From assembly GCF_002754195.1 (NCBI RefSeq), contig NZ_PEEU01000001.1, forward strand, positions 3,100,001 to 3,164,000: 64,000 nucleotides of DNA, in the 5' to 3' direction. The position numbers and the translations under genes are program-made. Each line of letters starts with the position of its first letter. The stretch's first letter is position 1. This document shows positions 8,669 through 16,896 of the stretch, one piece after another. Source of the DNA: Flavobacterium sp. 9 (lineage in GTDB: Bacteria > Bacteroidota > Bacteroidia > Flavobacteriales > Flavobacteriaceae). A model generated the notes under the pieces. That model did no database searches. It was given only the letters and a program-made list of their open reading frames with translations, and was not told the DNA's origin.

Positions 8669-10246
8669 ATGGCGGAAATCAAACCTGCTGAAATTTCAGC
8701 AATATTAAGAAAGCAAGTAGAAGGTTTTGAATCTGGTGCTACGCTAGAGGAAGTAGGAACGGTACTTCAAGTTGGAGACGGTATTGCTCGTATTTACGGG
8801 CTATCTAATGTACAATACGGTGAGTTAGTTGAATTTGAAAACGGACTTGAAGCTATTGTATTGAACCTTGAAGAAGACAATGTTGGTGTGGTACTTTTAG
8901 GACCATCAACAGGAATCAAAGAAGGATCAACAGCAAAAAGAACACAACGTATTGCTTCTCTTAAAGTAGGTGAGCAAATGGTTGGACGTGTTGTTAACAC
9001 TCTTGGTTTTCCAATTGATGGAAAAGGACCAATTGGTGGAGACTTATACGAGATGCCTTTAGAAAGAAAAGCTCCTGGAGTTATCTTCCGTCAGCCAGTT
9101 ACTGAGCCATTACAAACAGGTATTAAAGCGGTAGATGCTATGATCCCGGTTGGTCGTGGACAACGTGAGCTTGTAATTGGTGACCGTCAAACAGGTAAAT
9201 CAACTGTTTGTATCGATACAATCTTAAATCAAAAAGAATTTTACGATGCAGGAAAACCTGTATTCTGTATATATGTTGCAATTGGGCAAAAAGCTTCAAC
9301 TGTAGCAGGAATTGCTAAAATGTTAGAAGAAAAAGGTGCAATGGCTTATACAGTTATTGTTGCAGCTAATGCTTCTGATCCAGCTCCAATGCAAGTTTAT
9401 GCTCCTTTCGCAGGTGCTGCAATTGGTGAGTATTTTAGAGATTCAGGTCGTCCGGCTTTAATTGTTTATGATGATTTATCTAAACAAGCTGTTGCTTACC
9501 GTGAGGTTTCTCTTTTATTAAGAAGACCACCGGGACGTGAGGCATATCCTGGAGACGTTTTCTACTTACACTCTCGTTTATTAGAGCGTGCTTGTAAAGT
9601 AATTGCAGATAATGGAATTGCTAAAAACATGAACGATTTACCAGATTCTATTAAGTCTATCGTAAAAGGTGGTGGTTCATTAACTGCTTTACCAATTATC
9701 GAAACTCAGGCTGGTGACGTTTCTGCATATATCCCAACAAACGTAATCTCGATTACAGATGGTCAGATTTTCCTTGATGGAGATTTGTTCAACTCTGGAG
9801 TTCGTCCTGCGATCAACGTAGGTATCTCTGTATCTCGTGTTGGAGGTAATGCTCAGATTAAATCTATGAAAAAAGTTTCTGGAACTTTAAAATTAGACCA
9901 AGCTCAATTCCGTGAATTAGAAGCTTTCGCTAAATTTGGTTCTGACTTAGATTCTGTTACTTTAAACGTAATTGAAAAAGGAAAAAGAAACGTTGAAATC
10001 TTGAAACAAGGTTTGAACGATCCTTATCCAGTAGAAAATCAAGTAGCTATTATTTATGCAGGTTCTAAAAACTTATTGAAAAGTGTTCCTGTAAATAAAG
10101 TAAAAGAATTTGAAGCTGATTTCTTAGCTTACTTAAACAGCAAACATAAAGATACGCTTAACGCGTTGAAAGCTGGTAAGTTAGATGACAACATTACTGA
10201 TGTTATCGAAAAAGCAGCAAAAGAAATTTCAGCAAAATATATCTAA
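8669..10246 (+). CDS. atpA: ATP synthase F1 subunit alpha
   Basis: 525 residues, the non-catalytic nucleotide-binding subunit of F1. The N-terminal beta-barrel domain is followed by the P-loop GDRQTGKST, the DELSD-like strand [13 protein letters not shown], and the alpha-subunit region with [22 protein letters not shown] that contributes the arginine finger to the beta active site. The C-terminal helical bundle is complete. Coding usage shows highly-expressed-gene character (many CGT Arg codons and GGT Gly codons). Confidence 0.97.
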   Translation: MAEIKPAEISAILRKQVEGFESGATLEEVGTVLQVGDGIARIYGLSNVQYGELVEFENGLEAIVLNLEEDNVGVVLLGPSTGIKEGSTAKRTQRIASLKVGEQMVGRVVNTLGFPIDGKGPIGGDLYEMPLERKAPGVIFRQPVTEPLQTGIKAVDAMIPVGRGQRELVIGDRQTGKSTVCIDTILNQKEFYDAGKPVFCIYVAIGQKASTVAGIAKMLEEKGAMAYTVIVAANASDPAPMQVYAPFAGAAIGEYFRDSGRPALIVYDDLSKQAVAYREVSLLLRRPPGREAYPGDVFYLHSRLLERACKVIADNGIAKNMNDLPDSIKSIVKGGGSLTALPIIETQAGDVSAYIPTNVISITDGQIFLDGDLFNSGVRPAINVGISVSRVGGNAQIKSMKKVSGTLKLDQAQFRELEAFAKFGSDLDSVTLNVIEKGKRNVEILKQGLNDPYPVENQVAIIYAGSKNLLKSVPVNKVKEFEADFLAYLNSKHKDTLNALKAGKLDDNITDVIEKAAKEISAKYI

Positions 10247-10259
10247 TTAGATAATTCGT

Positions 10260-10309
10260 AAATTAGATAATTAGAAAAGATCTCAAGAAACTTTCTAATT
10301 ATCTAATTT
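10260..10309. repeat. Perfect 18-bp inverted repeat between atpA and atpG
   Basis: AAATTAGATAATTAGAAA (10260-10277) and its exact reverse complement (10292-10309) enclose a 14-base loop. No T-tract follows directly, so it is less likely to terminate than to protect or process mRNA. The TTAGATAATT core recurs at 1.45-1.55 kb, indicating a dispersed intergenic repeat. Confidence 0.75.
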
Positions 10310-10338
10310 TCAAATTGTCACATTTTTTTAATCGACAA

Positions 10339-11199
10339 ATGGCAAATTTAAAGGAAATCCGTAATAGAATTACTTCCGTTTCATCGACGATGCAAATTAC
10401 ATCGGCAATGAAAATGGTTTCTGCAGCAAAGCTTAAGAAAGCACAAGATGCAATCACTGCGATGCGCCCTTATGCCGAGAAATTAACGGAATTGTTGCAA
10501 AATCTTTCTGCTACACTTGATGGTGAAGTTGGAGGTGATTATACAACACAACGTGAAGTAAAAAAAGTATTGCTTGTTGCTATAACTTCAAACAGAGGTT
10601 TATGTGGAGCATTTAATGCAAATATTATTAAAGAAGTTAAAAATCGTGCTGCTTTTTATGCTGGAAAACAAGTAGATGTTTTTCCTATTGGTAAAAAAGG
10701 AAATGATGTACTAAGTAAATCTTTTAAAGCACACGGTCACCATAATGCAATTTTCGATCATTTGACTTTTGATAATGTCGCTGGAATTGCTGATAATTTG
10801 ACTGAGAAATTTTTATCAGGAGAATATGACAGAATCGAATTGATCTACAATCAGTTTAAAAATGCTGCGACACAAATCGTTCAAACAGAACAATTTTTAC
10901 CGTTAGCACCAATTAAATCTGATGCACCGGTTTCTGGTGGAGATTATATTTTCGAACCTTCAAAAGAAGAAATTGTGTTGACTTTGATTCCAAAATCATT
11001 GAAAACTCAATTATACAAAGGTATTCGTGATTCATTTGCTTCAGAACATGGAGCGCGTATGACAGCAATGCACAAAGCAACTGACAACGCAACTGAATTA
11101 AGAAACCAATTAAAATTGACTTACAATAAAGCACGTCAGGCGGCTATTACAAACGAGATTCTTGAAATCGTTGGTGGAGCAGAAGCTTTGAACGGATAA
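10339..11199 (+). CDS. atpG: ATP synthase F1 subunit gamma
   Basis: 286 residues, central rotor shaft of F1. I chose ATG 10339 because it gives the canonical start MANLKEIRNRI; the frame extends to a TTG at 10315 but this would add eight unconserved residues. N-terminal coiled coil contains STMQITSAMKMVSAAKLKKAQ (split here for display) with the conserved ITSAMKMV motif. The middle domain has SNRGLCGAFN. The C-terminus carries the conserved ARQAAITNEILEIVGGAEAL segment. It ends the operon: no beta or epsilon gene follows. Confidence 0.96.
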   Translation: MANLKEIRNRITSVSSTMQITSAMKMVSAAKLKKAQDAITAMRPYAEKLTELLQNLSATLDGEVGGDYTTQREVKKVLLVAITSNRGLCGAFNANIIKEVKNRAAFYAGKQVDVFPIGKKGNDVLSKSFKAHGHHNAIFDHLTFDNVAGIADNLTEKFLSGEYDRIELIYNQFKNAATQIVQTEQFLPLAPIKSDAPVSGGDYIFEPSKEEIVLTLIPKSLKTQLYKGIRDSFASEHGARMTAMHKATDNATELRNQLKLTYNKARQAAITNEILEIVGGAEALNG

Positions 11200-11225
11200 G
11201 ATAATTTTTTTTTAAAATTTAAAAA

Positions 11226-11255
11226 GAGCTAACATTAACTTGTTAGCTTTTTTTT
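11226..11255 (+). terminator. Terminator of the ATP synthase operon
   Basis: AGCTAACA (11227-11234), loop TTAACT, TGTTAGCT (11241-11248), then an eight-base run of T. Perfect 8-bp stem 27 bases after the atpG stop. This is a convincing factor-independent terminator. Confidence 0.85.
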
Positions 11256-11595
11256 ATGCTAATTATTGAATGAAAAATAGTGATGATTTTGTTTAATTTT
11301 CTCTAATCATGAGTCTTAAGTTAATTCTTACTTTTAACTATTGTTTATACTAATATTGATTTTTTATTAAGTATTTTTGGAGGCTATTTTTAATTTGTTT
11401 TTTTAAAATGAAACAGAAAAAAGTAGGAATTTTTTTAAGCATAAATTAATGTAAATAGATCTGATAATAAATTAGTTACATTATATTTTGAAAAAAGTAT
11501 ATATTTATACTTTTAAAATTAGTAACTTTTTAACACTTTCTGCGTATAACATTTAACAACCAAAAAGTTATTAAAAAATAGATCACCTACAAACG
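11256..11595 (+). other. 340-base AT-rich gap before the SBP-OmpA/ABC/AAA operon
   Basis: No coding frame is convincing here. A TATTTTTG box at 11372-11379 fits the Bacteroidota -7 consensus but has no well-spaced TTTG upstream and would leave a leader of over 200 bases. A TATATTTTG near 11483 is one base off consensus spacing. The region must hold the promoter of the next operon, because a terminator closes the previous one, but I cannot place it firmly. Confidence 0.4.
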
Positions 11596-12273
11596 ATGAC
11601 AAAAGAAAGTTTTAATTGGAAGAGTCTTTTCATTAATGATGAAACAGATCAATCAGAGGGCAAAGCTGCAACTCAACCGTCCGCCCCAATTTTACCAACC
11701 ACAGACAATAAATTTCCCAATCAAGTTACAGAGTCATTTCCGACAAACTCATTGACTAACCCTTTCTTAAACGAAATTTTTGAAGTTTATGATAAAGGTT
11801 TTGAGTCATTGAATGAACCGGGTTTTGATTTTTTTGAACTTTATAAGTCAGTTATGGCTGTTGGAGTTACAAATCCGCAAAGTTATCAAATGGCTTTTGC
11901 AATGGGAAAATCAATTAAATCTGATTTGACTAAAGATTTTCTTTTGCAAAAAGGAAGTTTTTATATTACAGAAATTGAAAAAGTACATACTAAATATGAT
12001 ACTGTCGGTAAAAATAAAAAAGCAGAATTAGATAATACAATTACAAAAGAAAAATATAATTTATCCAAAAGTATTTCTGAATTAGAAGCCAAGATTCTTG
12101 AACTTCAAAAAGAATTGGAAGCTAAGAAAATAGAACTTCAAAAAATTGATCCTGTTAATATGGAACAGCTTTCGGAGATTCAATTGAAAATGGAAGCGAA
12201 TGATTTAGCAAAACAAAAAATATTAACCTCAATCAATACTGTAATCACAGGAATAAATCAATATTTACAATAA
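11596..12273 (+). CDS. Cytoplasmic coiled-coil protein, first gene of uncharacterised SBP-OmpA/ABC/AAA operon
   Basis: 225 residues, no signal peptide or membrane segment. The N-terminal ~55 residues are polar and disordered-looking (Pro, Ser, Thr, Asn rich). A compact helical part with FFELYKSVMAVGV follows, then a strong coiled coil at about residues 135-205 (LEAKILELQKELEAKKIELQ), ending in ITGINQYLQ. I do not recognise the family. Its TAA overlaps the next ATG by one base, so it is translationally coupled to the membrane coiled-coil protein and probably forms a complex with it. No catalytic residues are visible, so a scaffold or adaptor role is the most one can infer. Confidence 0.8.
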   Translation: MTKESFNWKSLFINDETDQSEGKAATQPSAPILPTTDNKFPNQVTESFPTNSLTNPFLNEIFEVYDKGFESLNEPGFDFFELYKSVMAVGVTNPQSYQMAFAMGKSIKSDLTKDFLLQKGSFYITEIEKVHTKYDTVGKNKKAELDNTITKEKYNLSKSISELEAKILELQKELEAKKIELQKIDPVNMEQLSEIQLKMEANDLAKQKILTSINTVITGINQYLQ

Positions 12274-13394
12274 TGGATAAATTCGAACAAGAAAGAAGCA
12301 CTCTTTTGACGTTGCCAATACTTAAACATTTTGACGAGTCTAAAGGAGAAATCGCTTTGAAATCAGGTGCGCTTAAAAAAGGAGAAAAGTCATTATTCTT
12401 AGCTTTGGCATTAGGTTTATTAGGAGTTGGAGGATATTTGGTATGGACTTATATTATCCCGCCATTATTTACAATGCTTGGTCAGGCAATTGCTTTATCT
12501 GCAACGGGAGTATTTTTAGTTTTCTTAGTTATGATGGCTCCTGTAATAATGAAAGCGCTTCGTTTTGCTACAAAAAACATTCATAAAGCATTAATTCAAA
12601 GTAATCCTTTTAATGAATTAGAAGAGCAAAAACAAAAAATGGTTAAAAACCGTGAAGTTTTTAAGAATACTAAAGCAAAGCTAAAAGGTCTTAAAAATGA
12701 AATGGAAATTGAAGCCAGTAAATCTGAAAAAGAAGCAAAAGGATTTCAGGAAGACGTTTTAAGTTTACAACGCCAGTCAGAAAAATTGAAATCTGCGATG
12801 GATGAAATGGTGAAGCAAAATGGTGTTGCTGCAAAAGATACTGATGAATATGTAGCTCTGCAAAGTGAGTTAGCCAGAAAGTTAAGTGATTCTCAAAGAG
12901 TTTCTACTCAATATGAACAAAGCAAAAGTTTTATTCAAAAATATGGTGTTCGTGCAAATGTTTTAGGAAAAATGGATCGTAAACTGACTTTGGCAGGAAC
13001 AGCTATTGATATTAAAATTGCTGATTTTGATGTTACGGTTAAGATGCTTCAAAAAGAATATGAATTTGCCAGAAATGCTAAAGAAGCAACAGAAAGTGCA
13101 AAAAGCGCGATGATGTTTACAAAAGACTGGGAATTAGAATATGCTCTTGAAGTGGTAACGTCTACTATTGCTCTGGATATTGCCAGAACTTCAGAAAACT
13201 TAATCGACATAGATGCTTTAACTTCTAAATATTCTGTTGATAATGATGAGCTTTATTCAAGATTAGATTCATTGGCAGATGAAATTAAAACAGGCGATAA
13301 TACAATTCCGGATTCAACAAAGTATACAAGTCCAAATTACAAAATGACCAAAGAAGATAAATTATCAAGTGGTGGTTTTGGAGATATTTTTTAA
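12273..13394 (+). CDS. Membrane-anchored coiled-coil protein, PspA-like in shape
   Basis: 373 residues. Two adjacent hydrophobic segments at about residues 40-66 and 70-95 form a hairpin anchor. A long, highly charged helical region at ~115-270 (repeated K/E heptads, with QRQSEKLKSAMDEM) is predicted to be coiled coil. The C-terminal tail is polar and ends GGFGDIF. Shape and composition recall PspA/ESCRT-III-like or so-called microtubule-binding annotations, but I see no diagnostic motif. Overlap with the upstream stop and 28-base spacing to the downstream substrate-binding gene place it inside one operon. It could couple the cytoplasmic coiled-coil protein to the membrane complex. Confidence 0.8.
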   Translation: MDKFEQERSTLLTLPILKHFDESKGEIALKSGALKKGEKSLFLALALGLLGVGGYLVWTYIIPPLFTMLGQAIALSATGVFLVFLVMMAPVIMKALRFATKNIHKALIQSNPFNELEEQKQKMVKNREVFKNTKAKLKGLKNEMEIEASKSEKEAKGFQEDVLSLQRQSEKLKSAMDEMVKQNGVAAKDTDEYVALQSELARKLSDSQRVSTQYEQSKSFIQKYGVRANVLGKMDRKLTLAGTAIDIKIADFDVTVKMLQKEYEFARNAKEATESAKSAMMFTKDWELEYALEVVTSTIALDIARTSENLIDIDALTSKYSVDNDELYSRLDSLADEIKTGDNTIPDSTKYTSPNYKMTKEDKLSSGGFGDIF

Positions 13395-13422
13395 TACAAT
13401 TAAATTTAATTTTTAGATAAAA

Positions 13423-15237
13423 ATGGGAAAAATTTTAAGAACAGAAAAGTTAACAACCTTTTCTGAATTACTTATCGTTATTGCTGGAATTGGTGCAATT
13501 CTAGGAGGAGTTTATTATATATCTCCAGGAATTAAAACCGCAGTTTCAAAACAATTAAATGGAATTGAACTGAATCAGACAGATGTTAATAATGTTACCA
13601 ATGCTGCAAAAATTGCGCTTCCATCTACTGAATTATCTTCAGAAGTTGCAGACAAACCTTTAGTAAGAATTGGTGCTTATGCTTGGAATGCTCAGTCTGG
13701 AATTATTGTTTCTAATGGTGGTCCAAAAACAACAAAAGGATCATTGATGGAGAAAAACGGAGTTAATCTTGAGATTATTCGTCAGGACTGGCTTTCGGAA
13801 TTGCGTAATATGCAAATGAAATTTATCGAAGAATTTGATAAAGGAGAAGCTTTTCCATCTTCAGAAAAAAGTGTTTTTGCAGTAATCATCATGGGTGATG
13901 GTGCGCCATTCTACATTAGTTCTGTTCAAAAATCACTTGACGAAAAATACGGAAAAGATAAATACCATGTTCAGGTAATGGGAGCAGTTGGTATGAGTTA
14001 TGGAGAAGATAAATTGATTGGACCACCAAGCTGGAAATCAGATCCAAAATCTATGAAAGGTTCAGTTATATCTGCAGTTCTTGGAGATGGTGACTGGGTT
14101 ACAACTGTAAACTATTGTTTTGCAAACGGATTAAAAGTAAATCCAGATCCAACAACATATGATGCAGAAGCAGTAAATATTTATCCATCAGAAAATGATG
14201 ATTATATTAAATCGGCAGAAGAATTGATCAAGTCTCAAACTACAGGATGGACTGTTACTTTGAAAGAAGTAGTTGACGGAAAATTAACTGGAAAATCTGT
14301 AAACAGAAAAATCGATGGTTGTGCTACTTGGACGCCTGGTGATAAAACTGTATTTGATAAATTGACTGGTTTTGTTGATATCGTTTCTACGAAAGAATTC
14401 AACAACCAAATGCCAACTACTATTATTGGTGTGAAAGAATGGGCTGTTAAAAATCCTGATATTGTTTCTAATATTTTGAAATCGGCATTGACGGCTTCAA
14501 ACCAAATGAAAAATTACGAAGATTGGAAAGTAAGAGCTTCTGAAGCAGTTGCTGCAACTTATAAACTTGAAACTCCGGAATATTGGTACAAAATGTTCAA
14601 AGGACAACAAGGAACAAAAGGCGGATTGACTTATAATATGGGAGGTTCAAAAGTATTTAACTATGCTGATGCAATGCAATATTATGGTTTATCTGATGGT
14701 GTAAACAGATACAAATCAGTTTATAATCAGGTTGCAGGATATTTGACAGAATTGAATCCATTTGGATTTAATGAAAATGTTGGAGCAGTTGTTCCTTACG
14801 ATCAAGCAGTTAACTTGTTCTTCTTGAAAAACATCAACGATATCGAATCTACTTCTGCAGACAAAGCAGATTATAGCAGCGAAGCAAAAGAAGTTGTAGC
14901 TTCTGGAGAATGGAAAATTAACTTTAATACCGGAAGTGCTGATATCTCAAACTCATCTAGTAAAGAAGTAGAAAAAATTTACAATCTTTTAGTACAAGCT
15001 GAGAACACAAAATTAACGGTTGTTGGACACACTGACAATGTTGGAAATGCTGATTCTAACTTAGCTTTATCAAAAAGCAGAGCGCAAGCAGTTGTAGATT
15101 ATCTAAAACAAAAAGGTATTCCTGCAAATCGTTTCCAATTAGTGGACGGAAAAGGTCAAAGTAATCCAATTGCAGATAATAATACTGCTTCTGGAAAAGC
15201 ACTAAACAGACGTGTGGTTATTACTTTATTAAAATAA
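13423..15237 (+). CDS. Membrane-anchored substrate-binding protein fused to OmpA domain
   Basis: 604 residues. A single hydrophobic segment at about 14-34 without a clear cleavage site suggests an inner-membrane anchor with the rest periplasmic. Residues ~75-440 resemble an NMT1/SsuA/TauA-type periplasmic binding domain (VRIGAYAWNAQSGIIVSNGG, later KEFNNQMPTTIIGVKEWA). Residues ~495-604 form an OmpA C-terminal domain, with the peptidoglycan-binding Asp in VVGHTDNVGN and Arg in LNRRVVI. The protein could therefore span from inner membrane to cell wall while binding a ligand. The permease and ATPase genes follow after a hairpin terminator. A binding protein locked to peptidoglycan is unusual for import and suggests sensing or force/stress coupling; this is inference. 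Confidence 0.85.
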   Translation: MGKILRTEKLTTFSELLIVIAGIGAILGGVYYISPGIKTAVSKQLNGIELNQTDVNNVTNAAKIALPSTELSSEVADKPLVRIGAYAWNAQSGIIVSNGGPKTTKGSLMEKNGVNLEIIRQDWLSELRNMQMKFIEEFDKGEAFPSSEKSVFAVIIMGDGAPFYISSVQKSLDEKYGKDKYHVQVMGAVGMSYGEDKLIGPPSWKSDPKSMKGSVISAVLGDGDWVTTVNYCFANGLKVNPDPTTYDAEAVNIYPSENDDYIKSAEELIKSQTTGWTVTLKEVVDGKLTGKSVNRKIDGCATWTPGDKTVFDKLTGFVDIVSTKEFNNQMPTTIIGVKEWAVKNPDIVSNILKSALTASNQMKNYEDWKVRASEAVAATYKLETPEYWYKMFKGQQGTKGGLTYNMGGSKVFNYADAMQYYGLSDGVNRYKSVYNQVAGYLTELNPFGFNENVGAVVPYDQAVNLFFLKNINDIESTSADKADYSSEAKEVVASGEWKINFNTGSADISNSSSKEVEKIYNLLVQAENTKLTVVGHTDNVGNADSNLALSKSRAQAVVDYLKQKGIPANRFQLVDGKGQSNPIADNNTASGKALNRRVVITLLK

Positions 15238-15244
15238 AAACAAT

Positions 15245-15275
15245 AAAAGGCTATCTTAAATAGATAGCCTTTTTT
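15245..15275 (+). terminator. Internal hairpin terminator between binding-protein and permease genes
   Basis: AAAAGGCTATCT (15245-15256), loop TAAAT, AGATAGCCTTTT with a T-run to 15275. The 12-bp perfect stem is strong. It lies 8 bases past the binding-protein stop and 10 before the permease ATG. It probably attenuates transcription so that the coiled-coil proteins and binding protein exceed the permease, ATPase and AAA+ protein. Confidence 0.85.
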
Positions 15276-15284
15276 ACAAGCAGT

Positions 15285-16055
15285 ATGATAAAAATTTTAA
15301 CGCCCTTTGAAAAAATATCAAAATTAAACAAAACGCTTATTTTGATAGGTTGGTTAGTTCTTTTGATTATTATTTGGTTTGCAGCAACATCTGGCGAAAA
15401 ACATCTTTTTCCTTCGCCGGCTCAGGTTTTAACCGGTTTTTCAGATCTGTATAAAGAAGGTTTGGTAGTGCATATTTTCAATTCATTGAAATTGTGTTTT
15501 ATCTCGATTTTTTTAGCCACAATTATTTCGTTGTTTTTTGCTTATGCATGGCCAATTCCGCTATTAAAATCAGTTTCTGAATTTATCACAAAATTTAGAT
15601 TTTTACCTTTTACCGGACTTTCATTTTATATTACAATGGTAATTCATGAAGCAAGAATGATGCAGGTTTGGATCTTAGTAATTTTCCTGACTACTTTTCT
15701 AACAACGTCATTAATTGCAGTTATCAAAGATATTCCGCAAGAAGAATTTGATCACGCAAAAATGCTAAAATGTAACCGTTGGGAAGTTCTTGTACAAGTC
15801 ATTATTTTGGGAAGAATAGATTATGTAATTGATGTAATCAGACAAAATCTTGCCATTACCTGGATGATGCTTGTTACGGTTGAATCGATTGTGGTAGCTT
15901 CTGGAGGATTAGGGTTTTTAATTAAAAACTCTGATAAATTTATGAATACCGGAAGAATCATTGCACTTCAAATTATCATTTTACTAATAGGTCTTGGCTT
16001 AGATGCAGGAATAAATTTCTTAAGAAAAGCAGTATTTAGATATTCAAAAATATAA
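15285..16055 (+). CDS. ABC transporter permease of SsuC/TauC/NrtB type
   Basis: 256 residues with about six membrane helices in the BPD_transp_1 arrangement. The EAA-like cytoplasmic loop, which docks on the ATPase, reads EFDHAKMLKCNRWEVLVQVI; the family consensus Gly is replaced by Cys-Asn (MLKCNRWE). The N-terminal helix carries LIGWLVLLIIIWFAA, then the family's typical FPSPAQVL motif. Importers of this family move nitrate, sulfonates or taurine with a periplasmic binding protein, here presumably the upstream OmpA fusion. ATPase gene follows 2 bases after the stop. Substrate unknown. Confidence 0.88.
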   Translation: MIKILTPFEKISKLNKTLILIGWLVLLIIIWFAATSGEKHLFPSPAQVLTGFSDLYKEGLVVHIFNSLKLCFISIFLATIISLFFAYAWPIPLLKSVSEFITKFRFLPFTGLSFYITMVIHEARMMQVWILVIFLTTFLTTSLIAVIKDIPQEEFDHAKMLKCNRWEVLVQVIILGRIDYVIDVIRQNLAITWMMLVTVESIVVASGGLGFLIKNSDKFMNTGRIIALQIIILLIGLGLDAGINFLRKAVFRYSKI

Positions 16056-16057
16056 TT

Positions 16058-16888
16058 ATGACACACGAATATAAAGAGACACTTTTGTATGTAGAAAATC
16101 TTAGCGTTGGTTATGATGATACAATTATTATAAAAGATATAAGTCTTATAGAGAAAGATGTTATTAGAGAAGGTGTTGATTGTACTGGTCAGGTTGTAGC
16201 TTTTGTTGGAAGATCAGGACGAGGAAAATCAACTTTCTTTAAAGCATTGACAGGATTAATTCCAACCAATTCCGGAAAAATATTAATTAGAGATTTCGAA
16301 AACAAAGAACCAAATGCAGCTAAACCTGTATGTGAAGGTGACATTGGTTTTGTAGATCAAAAATATACTTTGTTCAGACATAAAACAGTTACTCAGGCGT
16401 TGAAATTTTCATTAAGAAAAACAACACTTTCAAATACTGAAAAAGACGAAAAAATAAAGTTGTACCTAAAAGAATGGGGATTAGAAAATTGTAAAGATAA
16501 ATATCCTAATGAACTTTCCGGAGGACAAAGACAAAGAACCGCTATTATAGAGCAATTGTTTTCATCTGATCAATTTATTGTTTTAGATGAACCTTTTTCA
16601 GGATTAGATGTTGGAAATATCGAAGAAGTAAAAAAATCATTTGAATTATTAGGTAAATCATCTGAGTTTAATACTGTTATTTTTTCTACGCATGATATTG
16701 AATTGGCAATTGAATTAGCACAAACTATTTACGTTATTGGACATCCAACCATTAATGGGAAAAAAGAAAACTACGGAACTATTGTAGCAAAATACGACCT
16801 AAGAGACATGGGACTTTCATGGAAAGATTATTGCGATGATCACTTAAAATTATCAAAAGAAATTATTCATCAAATGATGATTTCTTAA
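16058..16888 (+). CDS. ABC transporter ATP-binding protein, partner of the SsuC-like permease
   Basis: 276 residues, one nucleotide-binding domain of the nitrate/sulfonate/taurine group. Walker A is GRSGRGKST, with Arg where the family usually has Cys. Q-loop VDQKY, signature LSGGQRQR, Walker B FIVLDEPFSGLD and H-loop STHD are intact, so ATP hydrolysis is expected. A small insertion with DVIREGVDCTGQ precedes the P-loop. The C-terminal ~60 residues extend past the core (YDLRDMGLSWKDYCDDHLK) and might be regulatory. It sits 2 bases after the permease, and the AAA+ gene starts 8 bases after its stop. Confidence 0.9.
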   Translation: MTHEYKETLLYVENLSVGYDDTIIIKDISLIEKDVIREGVDCTGQVVAFVGRSGRGKSTFFKALTGLIPTNSGKILIRDFENKEPNAAKPVCEGDIGFVDQKYTLFRHKTVTQALKFSLRKTTLSNTEKDEKIKLYLKEWGLENCKDKYPNELSGGQRQRTAIIEQLFSSDQFIVLDEPFSGLDVGNIEEVKKSFELLGKSSEFNTVIFSTHDIELAIELAQTIYVIGHPTINGKKENYGTIVAKYDLRDMGLSWKDYCDDHLKLSKEIIHQMMIS

Positions 16889-16896
16889 ATTTGAAT

